A DNA stretch of 64,000 nt, taken from NCBI GenBank assembly GCA_964559175.1, contig CAZLGT010000010.1:1-64000 (forward strand). Reading direction: 5' to 3'. This document shows positions 53,512-62,981 of the stretch, piece by piece. Source of the stretch: Mariniphaga sp964559175. Its GTDB lineage: Bacteria > Bacteroidota > Bacteroidia > Bacteroidales > Prolixibacteraceae. The notes beneath the pieces are model-generated. The model had not been told where the DNA came from and did no database searches. It worked only from the letters and a program-made list of their open reading frames with translations. Numbering within the stretch: position 1 is the stretch's first letter; each line of letters starts with the position of its first letter. The translations under genes were made by a program, and so were the position numbers.

Positions 53512-54726
53512 CTATAAATTTAGTTTACCCCTGATGTCGGGTGGTATTGCATCTTTATGAACCATGATGCACATGGTTTTATAACTGACATAAGGTTTTG
53601 AGACGTAAAAATACCCATCGAATTTGTTGTATTCGCCCCACGAATTTTTTACTTTGTAAAACGTGTCTCCAAACTGATTTTTGGCAATTCCGATGATGTG
53701 CATTCCATGGTCGTCGGTTGTTTGGAAATTGTCGAAGGCGGTTTGCCTCATTTCCTGCGTAACTTCTCTTTCAGGTACGGGTTTTTCCAGTTTGTACAGT
53801 TCGTTTTCGCGTTCTCTTTCAGGAAGTGCTTCCCAGCGCGATATTTCAGCATCGGTCATGTCGGTTTCCGGAGCTGCGGGTAAAACAGCAATGCCTCTGT
53901 TTCCCGAAAGAAATCCCTTTTCGCTTACATCGGCTGCCCAGGCAATGGTGAAACCGTTATTCAGCGAATAGTCGATGATTTCTTCCAAATCGTTTAACGG
54001 AACATTATACATCTCGTCCCACGACCAGTTGTCGGGTACTTCGAGAATAAATTTTGAGTAAAACGGATGGTGAGTGAATGACGTAATTTCCACATAATCA
54101 TCCATATTCAACCCTATATAATTGTCGGCAAAGCTCAGGGGCGTGTACTGTAATCCTTTGTAAGAAAAGTTTTTGGGCGTTTCGCCGAGATATGTGTCCA
54201 GAATTTGGGTAAATGCATCGTGCCATGCCGTACTTAGTTTGCGGTTTTTGTTCTCCACAACAGCATCAACATACTCACGAAGAACCCGGTCCATTTCGCC
54301 ATGCACGTGTTTGTCCTCGCCGTATTCCAGTCCGTCGTACACCTCTTCGGGTACAATACCGTATTTGGCAATCATATTGGTAACATCGTGAAAAGCGCCA
54401 CCGGCAGCAAAGTTCAGGTTGCCGTGTACACGCACATGCTTCCTGGCTTTTTCGGCATACGTATGCCACACAATAAACATTTCAGAAAAATTAACTTCCG
54501 GTTTGCCCAGCCTCAGCATTTCCGATTCGAGAAACGATAGTCCGGCAAATGACCAGCAGGTTCCCGAACGGTGCTGATCTTCGACTGCTGTTGCAGGGAG
54601 CAACAAAACATCTTCAAATTTCCAACCTTCATCTTCATCTTTTTCAAAAGCACTGTTGCCCATTCCGGAAAATGAAAAACCGGCTACAAGTACTGCTGTC
54701 AGCAGATAATTCCATTTAAAATTCAT
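53512..54726 (-). CDS. Papain-like C1 (BleH-type) peptidase, exported
   Basis: 404 residues from the ATG at 54726; the frame extends to 54768, but the signal peptide begins at MNFKWNYLL. The catalytic Cys is in SGTCWSF (Cys57), the His is in DDHGMHIIGIA and the Asn in VKNSWG. This is the order and spacing of bleomycin hydrolase/aminopeptidase C proteins. It has a signal peptide (about 1-24), unlike cytosolic PepC, so it acts in the periplasm or outside. Exported C1B-type proteases are common in Bacteroidota. Confidence 0.87.
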   Translation of the reverse strand: MNFKWNYLLTAVLVAGFSFSGMGNSAFEKDEDEGWKFEDVLLLPATAVEDQHRSGTCWSFAGLSFLESEMLRLGKPEVNFSEMFIVWHTYAEKARKHVRVHGNLNFAAGGAFHDVTNMIAKYGIVPEEVYDGLEYGEDKHVHGEMDRVLREYVDAVVENKNRKLSTAWHDAFTQILDTYLGETPKNFSYKGLQYTPLSFADNYIGLNMDDYVEITSFTHHPFYSKFILEVPDNWSWDEMYNVPLNDLEEIIDYSLNNGFTIAWAADVSEKGFLSGNRGIAVLPAAPETDMTDAEISRWEALPERERENELYKLEKPVPEREVTQEMRQTAFDNFQTTDDHGMHIIGIAKNQFGDTFYKVKNSWGEYNKFDGYFYVSKPYVSYKTMCIMVHKDAIPPDIRGKLNL

Positions 54727-54871
54727 GTAAATCCTTCTTTTAAACTTGATTTTTCGACTTAACGTCAAAAATAGTAAAATAATAATTTCTTAACGAAAAA
54801 TTTAATATTTAGAAACATTCCAAAAAGGTTAAATAAAATGAATGAATCGGCACCGGTTTTTCTTTTAATAT

Positions 54872-54879
54872 TATTTTTG
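54872..54879 (+). promoter_or_regulatory. Putative -7 element for the TPR gene
   Basis: TATTTTTG, a full TAnnTTTG match 20 bp before the start at 54899. No TTG is present at the -33 distance. Confidence 0.35.
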
Positions 54880-54898
54880 CTGATTACGAAGAAGGAAA

Positions 54899-56833
54899 AT
54901 GAAAAAAGTTACAACCATACTGTTTATTTTACTGATGACTTCATTTGTTGCAGAAGCTCAGCTAAATATTAATCATTACATGCGGGTAGGCCGTACACGC
55001 ATTTCCATTGGAAATTACACCGGTGCCATTGAATATTTCAATATCGTTATCAAGTTTAAGCCCTATTTACCCGAAGCCCATTTTTACAGGGGTGTTGCCA
55101 AGCATCAGCTGGAGGACTTCAGAGGGGCCATTATTGATTACAACAAAGCCATTGAAATGAAGCCTTTTTATCCTCAGGCTTATATGAACCGCGGCATGGC
55201 TTACCACAATCTGGGAGAATATGAAAAGGCCATTGAAGATTACAACCGGGGCCTGGAATTCGATTCAGAAAATGAATCGATTTACAATAACCGGGGCATT
55301 GCCAAACTTTCCCTGAAAAATGTGGAAGGCGCTATTGAGGATTACAATAAGGCGCTGGAAATCAATCCAAAATCGACCCATGCACTAATGAACCGCAGCA
55401 ATGCACACATTGTACAGGGCGATGTGGAAGATGCCATCCGCGATTTGAACCAGGTAATAATTATCCGTCCGCATTTTGCTGCTGCATATCTCAACCGTGG
55501 TCTGGCCCGTTTCGAACTGGACGATTTTGCTTCTGCCTTGCGCGATTACGACCAATCCATCAGTCTCGATTCCGAAAATGCACTGGCATTCAATAACCGG
55601 GGCATTGTAAAGCATAAACTGGGCGATTACGAAGGAGCTATTATGGATTACGACATGGCACTCCGGCTGAATCCTGAAATGGCCAGCGCCTATTTTAACC
55701 GGGCTATGGCCCGCGAAATTCTTGGCCGTCCGGGGTTTGAGAACGATTACCGCGTTGCCGCACAGCTCAACCCACAGTTCGATCTCGAAAGTCGCCGCCT
55801 CGATGCCGAGCAACTGGCCCAGAACCAGCAGAGCCAGTCGCAGCAAAGTTCCTCTTCGGGTCAAACCGGCGCTGCACAGTCAACTGCTGCACAAGCCTCA
55901 GCACAACAGAATGATTCGCAAGCTGAAGAGCAGGATGAAGAAACACCTGCTGAAGAAAGCTCCGAGAGCCAACGCAGCCGGCGGCAGCGGATTAACCTGA
56001 TTGTAGAAGACTCGCGCAACCTGCCCTCCGATGATGAGGAGGTGGACGACGGCAGAATTCAAAACCGGAACATCGTAATCGACCTTCAACCTATTTTCAT
56101 TATTTCGGCGTTTGAACGAAATGCCGTGGATTACGAAAGGTCGCAGTATTATAACCTGGCCATCGACGAGCTGAACCAGAAAAACAATTACAATCCGCTG
56201 TTCACCATCACCAACAAGGAGGTTGAAGAGTACATGGATATTTTTGAAAACTTTATCCTCTATTTCAATGCAAGGTTGCAAATCGACGAAAGCAGCCACC
56301 ATTACCTTAACCGTGGAATTTTTTACGGTCTTACCGGCGACTACAACCGGGCTTTGGAAGATTTTAACAAATCGCTGGAATTAAATTCCGAACAGGCTGT
56401 TGCATTTTTTTCGAGGGGAAACAGCCGTTACAAAATGCAGGAGGAGATTGAATCGCTTGCCGGTGCGCATGACGATTTCATAGTTCCCATTGGCGGATTT
56501 GATAACCGACCGGATGATAACGAAATGGTCTCTATGCCTGAGTATCAGAAAATACTGAACGATTACCAGAGCCTGCTCTACCTGAAACCCAATTTCTTTT
56601 TTGGCTACTACAACCGGGCATTTATTAAATTGCGTTTGAAAGAGTACAAAAGTGCCATCGAGGACCTGAACAAAGCCATTGAGCTGGAACCGGAATTTGC
56701 AGAAGCTTATTTCAACCGGGGCCTGACCAAAATTTACCTTGACGACATTGAAGGAGGTGCCCTTGACCTGAGCCGAGCCGGTGAGCTGGGTATCCATGGA
56801 GCTTACAACATTATTAAGAGATACTGTAACTGA
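54899..56833 (+). CDS. Tetratricopeptide-repeat protein, exported
   Basis: 644 residues with a signal peptide (about 1-20). Eight or so TPR units run from about 22 to 300 (repeats of the type AYMNRGMAYHNLGEYEKAIEDYNRGLE), then a Gln/Ser/Ala/Glu-rich low-complexity linker (about 305-365), a region without TPR (about 370-460) and more TPRs at the C terminus (about 465-640). This serves as a protein-protein scaffold in the periplasm. Partners are unknown. The linker may be a flexible spacer between two scaffold halves. Confidence 0.88.
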   Translation: MKKVTTILFILLMTSFVAEAQLNINHYMRVGRTRISIGNYTGAIEYFNIVIKFKPYLPEAHFYRGVAKHQLEDFRGAIIDYNKAIEMKPFYPQAYMNRGMAYHNLGEYEKAIEDYNRGLEFDSENESIYNNRGIAKLSLKNVEGAIEDYNKALEINPKSTHALMNRSNAHIVQGDVEDAIRDLNQVIIIRPHFAAAYLNRGLARFELDDFASALRDYDQSISLDSENALAFNNRGIVKHKLGDYEGAIMDYDMALRLNPEMASAYFNRAMAREILGRPGFENDYRVAAQLNPQFDLESRRLDAEQLAQNQQSQSQQSSSSGQTGAAQSTAAQASAQQNDSQAEEQDEETPAEESSESQRSRRQRINLIVEDSRNLPSDDEEVDDGRIQNRNIVIDLQPIFIISAFERNAVDYERSQYYNLAIDELNQKNNYNPLFTITNKEVEEYMDIFENFILYFNARLQIDESSHHYLNRGIFYGLTGDYNRALEDFNKSLELNSEQAVAFFSRGNSRYKMQEEIESLAGAHDDFIVPIGGFDNRPDDNEMVSMPEYQKILNDYQSLLYLKPNFFFGYYNRAFIKLRLKEYKSAIEDLNKAIELEPEFAEAYFNRGLTKIYLDDIEGGALDLSRAGELGIHGAYNIIKRYCN

Positions 56834-56894
56834 AAGGTTGAATGGGTTTGACGAAGAGCCCGTCAACATATTGCTGAACTAAAAATTGAACTGT

Positions 56895-59813
56895 ATGCTA
56901 ACTGCTTTTAACCGGCTGAAGGCCCAACTGGAGGGCGATTTGTTTACCGACAATGTACAGCGGGTGTTGTATTCAACCGATGCCTCGCAATACAAAGAAT
57001 TGCCGCTGGCGGTAACCCGTCCGAAAAACAAGGAAGATATTCAGAAAATTATAGCTTTTGCGCGCGAAAACGGCACATCGGTTATTCCGCGCGGAGGCGG
57101 TACATCGCTGGCAGGACAGGTGGTGGGGCCCGGCATTGTGGTTGACATGTCGAAATACATGAATAAAATGCTGGAGCTGAATGTGGATGAACGCTTTGTG
57201 ATTGTGGAGCCCGGCGTTGTGCTGACAGAGCTGAACATGGCGCTGGCACAACATGGTTTGCAGTTTGGCCCAGAAACCTCTACTGCTAACCGTTGCGTTA
57301 TTGGCGGAATGTTGGGCAACAACTCCTGCGGGTTACATTCACTCATTTACGGCAGTGTGCGCGAACATGTGCTTGAAGTGGATGCCATACTTGCCGATGG
57401 CTCCGAAACCACTTTTAAGCCGTTGACCAAACCAGAATTTAAGCAAAAACTAAACGGCAACCCCAATCAGCTTGAAAAGGCCATTTATCAGAATATTTTC
57501 GATATTCTTTCCAGCCCGGAAAACCAGAAGGAAATACGTGATAAATTCCCCGACCCGAAGCTTACCCGGCGCAACATGGGGTATGCCATAGATGCATTGG
57601 TCGATTCGGAGATGTTCACCGAAGGTGGTGAATCGTTCAACTTCTGTAAACTGCTGGCCGGTTCGGAAGGCACCCTGGCTTTTTCGCACCGCATTAAACT
57701 GAACCTGATTCCGCTGCCGCCCAAATACAAAGGTCTGGTTTGCGCTCATTTTGAAACGCTGGAAGAATCGCTCGAAGGCAATCTGGTGTCGCTGAAACAT
57801 CACCCCGGCGCCATCGAACTGATGGACGACACGGTAATGCAGGCGGCCAAACAAAATATTGAGCAGCGCAAAAACCGCTTTTTTGTAAAAGGTGATCCCG
57901 GCGCCCTATTAATGATTGAACTTGCCTGCGAAACCGAAGTGGAACTGAAGGCCAAAGCAGCGGCTTTGGAAGCCGATTTGCGCGCAGCCGGACTGGGCTA
58001 TCACTATCCGTTAGTTACCGGGGCCGATAACATCAAACGGGTTTGGGCGTTGCGCACGGCCGGTCTCGGGCTGCTGGCCAACATCCCCGGCGACCGTAAG
58101 GGTGTTCCCGGAATTGAAGACACAGCCGTTGCTCCGGAGTATCTGCCCGGTTACATTGCCGACTTCAAAAAAGTATTGAAAAAACTGGGGCTCACCAGCG
58201 TGTTTTATGCCCACATTGCTACCGGCGAAATTCATTTCAGGCCACTCATCAATTTTAAAGACCCTAACGATGTCCAGCTTTTCGATACGCTGATGAATGA
58301 AGTGGCCGCTCTGGTGAAAAAATACCGGGGCTCCATGAGCGGAGAACACGGCGACGGCAGGGTGCGCGGGAAATTTATTCCTTTCATGTTGGGCGAACAC
58401 AACTATCAGTTGCTTAAAAGTCTGAAAAAAGCCTGGGACCCGGAGAATATTCTGAACCCGGGGAAAATTGTGGACACACCACCCATCACCGAAAGCCTTC
58501 GTGTGATTCCGGGGAAACCTACTCCTGAATACAGCACGGTTTTCGATTTTTCGAGATACAATGGTTTTTTCCGAAGCATTGAAAAGTGCAATGGCTCGGG
58601 AGACTGCCGCAAAAGCGAGGTGATAGGAGGAACCATGTGTCCTACCTTTATGGCTACCCGCGACGAGGACAAAACCACCCGCGGACGCGCCAACATCTTG
58701 CGGGAATTCCTCTACACCAGCGAAAAGGAAAACCCGTTCGACCACCGGGAGATTTACGATATTCTCGACCTGTGCATTTCGTGCAAAGCCTGTAAGGCCG
58801 AATGTCCTTCCAACGTGGATATGGCCAAACTGAAGGCTGAATTTCTGCAACACTATTACGATATTCACGGCATTCCGCTCCGTTCGCGGCTGGTGGCCTG
58901 GTTGCCCAGACTCAACAAACTGGGTATGCTCCTGCGTCCGGGTACCAATTTTGTAATGAAAACAACGATATTCAAAAAATTTCTTGGCATTGAAACCCGA
59001 CGCAATTTGCCCACTCTGTCGAAAATTACCCTGAGCCGACGCACCGCGCAGGGTATTCCAATGCCTGACAAAGAGCCCAAAGGAAAGGTTTATCTTTTTA
59101 ACGACGAGTTTACCAACTTCAACGAAAGCGATATTGGTATTAAGGCCATTTTGCTGCTGACAAAACTGGGTTACGAGGTGAAAATACCGGTGCACAGAGA
59201 AAGCGGGCGAACATTTCTTTCCAAAGGTCTGGTGCGCACTTCAAAAAAGATTGCTGTCGAAAATGTAAACCTCTTGAAAGATATTGTTTCGGACGAAACA
59301 CCATTGGTAGGAATCGAACCGTCGGCTATTCTCGCTTTCCGCGATGAATACCCGGAACTGGTGGATAAGGATTTGCAGCCGGCAGCTGAAAAACTGGGAC
59401 AAAATGCTTTGCTGTTCGAGGAATTCATAGCAGTTGAAATTGATAAAGGCAATATAAATTCAGATTTGTTTACCAGGCAGAAAAAGGAGATTTTGCTGCA
59501 CGGGCACTGCCAGCAAAAAGCGGTGGCAAGCACCGAACCCACAAAAAAAATGCTGTCGCTGCCGGTGAATTATTCGGTGAAAGAAATTCCCTCGGGCTGC
59601 TGTGGTATGGCTGGTGCTTTCGGTTACGAAAAGGAACACTACGACCTCTCCATGAAAATTGGTGAAATGGTACTTTTCCCGGCTGTTCGCCAGGCAGAAG
59701 AAAAAGTAATTATTTCGGCTCCTGGAACTTCGTGCCGCCACCAGATTAAAGATGGCACCGGCAAATCGGCCAAACACCCACTGGAAATTTTATACGAAGC
59801 CCTGGCACCCTGA
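56895..59813 (+). CDS. FAD-linked oxidase / 4Fe-4S / CCG fusion (GlcD-GlcF-like, YdiJ-type)
   Basis: 972 residues from the ATG at 56895 (TTG at 56886 is a possible earlier start). The N-terminal FAD-binding PCMH domain has IPRGGGTSLAGQVVG and the FAD-oxidase C domain ends near GEHGDGRVRGKFI. A ferredoxin-like domain with CISCKACKAECP (about 630) is next, then two CCG-type regions including ILLHGHCQQKAV and GCCGMAGAFGYEKE. This is a one-chain form of D-2-hydroxyacid dehydrogenase (D-lactate, glycolate or 2-hydroxyglutarate class) feeding electrons to the quinone pool. Confidence 0.9.
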   Translation: MLTAFNRLKAQLEGDLFTDNVQRVLYSTDASQYKELPLAVTRPKNKEDIQKIIAFARENGTSVIPRGGGTSLAGQVVGPGIVVDMSKYMNKMLELNVDERFVIVEPGVVLTELNMALAQHGLQFGPETSTANRCVIGGMLGNNSCGLHSLIYGSVREHVLEVDAILADGSETTFKPLTKPEFKQKLNGNPNQLEKAIYQNIFDILSSPENQKEIRDKFPDPKLTRRNMGYAIDALVDSEMFTEGGESFNFCKLLAGSEGTLAFSHRIKLNLIPLPPKYKGLVCAHFETLEESLEGNLVSLKHHPGAIELMDDTVMQAAKQNIEQRKNRFFVKGDPGALLMIELACETEVELKAKAAALEADLRAAGLGYHYPLVTGADNIKRVWALRTAGLGLLANIPGDRKGVPGIEDTAVAPEYLPGYIADFKKVLKKLGLTSVFYAHIATGEIHFRPLINFKDPNDVQLFDTLMNEVAALVKKYRGSMSGEHGDGRVRGKFIPFMLGEHNYQLLKSLKKAWDPENILNPGKIVDTPPITESLRVIPGKPTPEYSTVFDFSRYNGFFRSIEKCNGSGDCRKSEVIGGTMCPTFMATRDEDKTTRGRANILREFLYTSEKENPFDHREIYDILDLCISCKACKAECPSNVDMAKLKAEFLQHYYDIHGIPLRSRLVAWLPRLNKLGMLLRPGTNFVMKTTIFKKFLGIETRRNLPTLSKITLSRRTAQGIPMPDKEPKGKVYLFNDEFTNFNESDIGIKAILLLTKLGYEVKIPVHRESGRTFLSKGLVRTSKKIAVENVNLLKDIVSDETPLVGIEPSAILAFRDEYPELVDKDLQPAAEKLGQNALLFEEFIAVEIDKGNINSDLFTRQKKEILLHGHCQQKAVASTEPTKKMLSLPVNYSVKEIPSGCCGMAGAFGYEKEHYDLSMKIGEMVLFPAVRQAEEKVIISAPGTSCRHQIKDGTGKSAKHPLEILYEALAP

Positions 59814-59822
59814 CCTGGTTTT

Positions 59823-61778
59823 TTAAACGGTTACAAACTGCGCAATATTCCGGTTAACCTCAATGCGGTTTATGAGCGACCGGATGATTTTTCTGTAAAG
59901 TTCGTCCTTCAGCACCAGGTCTTCAACACCTGCATCGATGTTGGGGTTGTCATTTATCTCTACAACGTAAACCTCGTTGTCAATCATTTTCAAATCGACG
60001 CCGTAAAGTCCGTCGCCGATAAGCGATGCCGCCTTAACGGCCGTTTTTACCACCTGTTCGGGTACTTCGTTAATGGGAACAGTTTCCGAATTGCCCCCTT
60101 TGTCTTTGCTTTTGCTGTTCCAATCGTAAATTTGCCAGTGGTTTTTTGCCATAAAGTACTTGCAGGCAAAAAGCGGCGCCTGGTCGAGCACTCCAATTCG
60201 CCAGTCGTATTCCGAAGGTTTGAATTCCTGCACAATAACCAGGTCCGACAATTCAAAGAGTTTTTTCAGCGATGTGTCCAGCTCATCGGGGGTATTTACT
60301 TTTTCAACTCCCAGCGAAAAAGCACTGTCGGGTTGTTTCAGTACCAGTGGAAATGTGAGGTGGGCGGTTTGCAGTTTACGATAGGTTGTTTTCGACAAAA
60401 CCACCGTAGCCAGCGTTTTTATTTTATTTTGTTTCAGCCGTTCGTTCTGAAAAATTTTGTTGGAGCACCGCAGGATAGACCACGGGTCGTCAATCACCAC
60501 CAACCCCTCGGCATAAGCAGCCCTTGAGAAATGGTAGGTGTAATTGTTTACACTGGTGGTTTCACGTATAAAGAGTGCATCGAACTCTGAAAGCTGACTG
60601 AAATCCTCTTTGGTGATGAATTCGGTGTAAAACCCTTCCTTTTCTGCTATTTTTTTGAAGTTGCGCAAAGCTGCAGGGCACGAGGGCGGATTTTTCTCTT
60701 TGGGATTAACCAAAATGGCCAAATCGTACTTGTAATTTTTGAACCGGGGGCGGCTGAAACGCTTCTTCGAGAAGTAGTCGCGTGCAAATTCCTGCACTTT
60801 TTCCAGATGTTCCGGATTCACTTTTTTAAAGCTGAGCGGAGTTACTTTCTGAATCAGCCATTTTTCGGTTTTTACAAAATCAATTTGCAGCATGGGCGCT
60901 TCAAACGTATGGTAAAGTTTTTGCGCCAGTTGCCGAAATGCGGAATTTACCGATTTTCCGAAATACACAAAAATGCTGATTTTATTTCCTTCAATCGTTT
61001 TGAATGTTTTTTGAATATCCTCGTCGATGTAACCCGAGAGCGAACGAATGAGCGACTGGCTGCTGAAATCGCGCAGGGTAGTCACATTGGGAATTACACG
61101 ATGGTCGCGCGCAGAGGCCAGCAATGAAACATAATACCCCATTTTCTGGTACTGGTATGAATTGCTCAGATTGAAAATCCGAACATTTTTCAGTGACTGA
61201 AATTCCTCGCCGGTAATGTAATCAGCCGATGATACCACCTTCACTCCCTCAATTTCCAGATTCCAGTATTTGGGGTTTCTGACAACGATGATGTTCGAGA
61301 TGCTTTGTTTATCGCTGTTCTCGTCCAGTGTCAAAACCATACGCAAGCCGTGCATGCCTTTCATGTAATAGTCGTTCAACACTTCCACTTCTTTAAACCC
61401 AAAAGTTTTATAAAGCTGAACAAGTTTTTTGTCCGATTTCATGACTTCGAGCGAAACCCGGTTCATTTTTTTTATTCGTGCAAGGGAAATGGAATGTCCG
61501 AGCAGTAGTTTGCCAATGCCTTTGCCTTGATATTCAGGCAAAACAGCCAACGAAAACATGCGCAACGTTTTGGCATGAAGGTAGAGGGTGGCTGACCCAA
61601 CCGGAGTTTTTCCTTTTTCATCTTCAATTTCAGCAACAATTACCTGCTGCAATGGGCTGGTTATGCTGTACCGGATTGACCGGCGGGTGCTTTGCTGAAA
61701 TGCAGGAAAACAATTTTTTTCAAGGTTGTCGAGAAAGTCTAAGTCGCTGGCTTCAGATGCTCTTATAATTGTCTTCAT
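59823..61778 (-). CDS. GNAT acetyltransferase fused to RimK-like ATP-grasp ligase
   Basis: 651 residues. Domains: GNAT (about 1-150, with VLPEYQGKGIGKLLLGHSI), a middle RimK-like pre-ATP-grasp region (about 165-410), and ATP-grasp (about 430-645, with LKQPDSAFSLGVEK, VIVQEFKPSEYDWRIGV and DGLYGVDLKMIDNEVYVVEINDNPNID). It should ligate an amino acid or peptide through an acyl-phosphate and acetylate the N terminus or an amine. The substrate is unknown. It is 15 bp after the nucleotidyltransferase-kinase gene. Confidence 0.82.
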   Translation of the reverse strand: MKTIIRASEASDLDFLDNLEKNCFPAFQQSTRRSIRYSITSPLQQVIVAEIEDEKGKTPVGSATLYLHAKTLRMFSLAVLPEYQGKGIGKLLLGHSISLARIKKMNRVSLEVMKSDKKLVQLYKTFGFKEVEVLNDYYMKGMHGLRMVLTLDENSDKQSISNIIVVRNPKYWNLEIEGVKVVSSADYITGEEFQSLKNVRIFNLSNSYQYQKMGYYVSLLASARDHRVIPNVTTLRDFSSQSLIRSLSGYIDEDIQKTFKTIEGNKISIFVYFGKSVNSAFRQLAQKLYHTFEAPMLQIDFVKTEKWLIQKVTPLSFKKVNPEHLEKVQEFARDYFSKKRFSRPRFKNYKYDLAILVNPKEKNPPSCPAALRNFKKIAEKEGFYTEFITKEDFSQLSEFDALFIRETTSVNNYTYHFSRAAYAEGLVVIDDPWSILRCSNKIFQNERLKQNKIKTLATVVLSKTTYRKLQTAHLTFPLVLKQPDSAFSLGVEKVNTPDELDTSLKKLFELSDLVIVQEFKPSEYDWRIGVLDQAPLFACKYFMAKNHWQIYDWNSKSKDKGGNSETVPINEVPEQVVKTAVKAASLIGDGLYGVDLKMIDNEVYVVEINDNPNIDAGVEDLVLKDELYRKIIRSLINRIEVNRNIAQFVTV

Positions 61779-61793
61779 TTTTTACATAATGTA

Positions 61794-62948
61794 TTAAATT
61801 CCTGTTTCTTTTCGTCTGATTTTTACACGCATGGTCCCTCTTACGGGTTTTTCCGAAACAAGAATGAGGTATCCGCCTCCACCGGCGCCAGCCAGTTTCC
61901 AGGCCAGTGCTTCGGGTTTATAGCTTTCAATCACTTTTTCGATGTCGGAATTGATCATAGCCGGGAAAAGCGTAGTTTGCGCTCTGAATGAATCCAGAAA
62001 AGCACTGGCAAAGGCATGCAAATCTTTTTTCAGAATGGCGTGCCAGGCCTGTTCGGCTGCTGCTGCCAGTTTTTGCACATTTGGGGTGGTTATGTTGGTA
62101 TTTCCCAGCAGGTCGAGGTTGTTTGGTCGCGGCCATAGCAGAACCATACTAATGTGTTCTTCGAGCCAGTCGAGGATGTCATCGTCGTGTACAGACTCAA
62201 TATTTAAAGGCCAGTAGGCATTGTCGTAATAGTGTCTTACCAGCCCCGGCATGCATATACCTATGGCATCCTGTGCGCCGGAGATTATACCTGAGCCGGG
62301 CTCGTTCTCGAATTTGAACAGCATTTCGGCCAGTTTTTCGGGTTTACCCAGCGGCAGGGTATGGGGCCAGATTTTTTTTGCAGCGTTGCGGGTAGAGGTG
62401 CTCATGCCGCAGCGTTCGTTGTATTCCACAGTGGGCTCCAGTGAAAGGGTAATGGCCCAGCCGGGGTGGTATTTCGATACATAAGGCTGGTCAATCCAGG
62501 TGCCTGCCAGGTCGATGCGGTAGGGCAGGGCACAAATTCCCGACGAACGAATTGCGGTGGTTGACCGGGGAGGAAGTCCGGCATCCGGAATGCGTTCCAA
62601 AACTTTCAGCTCGATGCCCAGCTGGTCGCATAACATTTTTTTTGACGGTGAATATCCGTCCTCATTCACAACAAAAATATCGGGTTTCAGGCGGTACAGT
62701 TCCTGTTCAAAGTCCATCATGCCCCGGCCCCGGTTAATAAAGGCCTCATTTACATATCTCACAGCTTTCACCATGTACAGGCGCTCCTGCTCACTGTTAA
62801 CCGTGGGCCTGCCTTTCAGTTCTTCTATGGTTTTGTCGGACCCAATGCCTACATGAAGGTCGCCAAATTGCGAAGCTTCTTTAAAAAAAGCAACATGTCC
62901 GCTGTGCAGCAAATCGTAACATCCCGATACAAATACACGTTTATTCAT
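61794..62948 (-). CDS. Nucleotidyltransferase-GHMP kinase fusion
   Basis: 384 residues. N-terminal cytidylyl/adenylyltransferase-like domain (about 1-140) with HSGH (HxGH, residues 16-19, in YDLLHSGH). The C-terminal GHMP-kinase domain (about 150-384) has the substrate start YRIDLAGTWIDQP, a Gly-rich loop PGSGIISGAQDAIG in place of the canonical GLGSS loop, and motif 3 LAGAGGGGYLILV. The two reactions would give a nucleotide-activated sugar from a free sugar, as in FKP or HldE. The kinase half is shorter than usual. It belongs to a Wzi-linked run, suggesting surface glycans. Confidence 0.75.
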   Translation of the reverse strand: MNKRVFVSGCYDLLHSGHVAFFKEASQFGDLHVGIGSDKTIEELKGRPTVNSEQERLYMVKAVRYVNEAFINRGRGMMDFEQELYRLKPDIFVVNEDGYSPSKKMLCDQLGIELKVLERIPDAGLPPRSTTAIRSSGICALPYRIDLAGTWIDQPYVSKYHPGWAITLSLEPTVEYNERCGMSTSTRNAAKKIWPHTLPLGKPEKLAEMLFKFENEPGSGIISGAQDAIGICMPGLVRHYYDNAYWPLNIESVHDDDILDWLEEHISMVLLWPRPNNLDLLGNTNITTPNVQKLAAAAEQAWHAILKKDLHAFASAFLDSFRAQTTLFPAMINSDIEKVIESYKPEALAWKLAGAGGGGYLILVSEKPVRGTMRVKIRRKETGI

Positions 62949-62981
62949 CTGTTTGATAATTTTTATATTTTAATGCTTGAT

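Noticed and set aside
58011..59195. 394-residue ORF on the minus strand
   Set aside because: It is fully antisense to the FAD/FeS oxidoreductase gene, which has clear motifs throughout; the minus frame has none.
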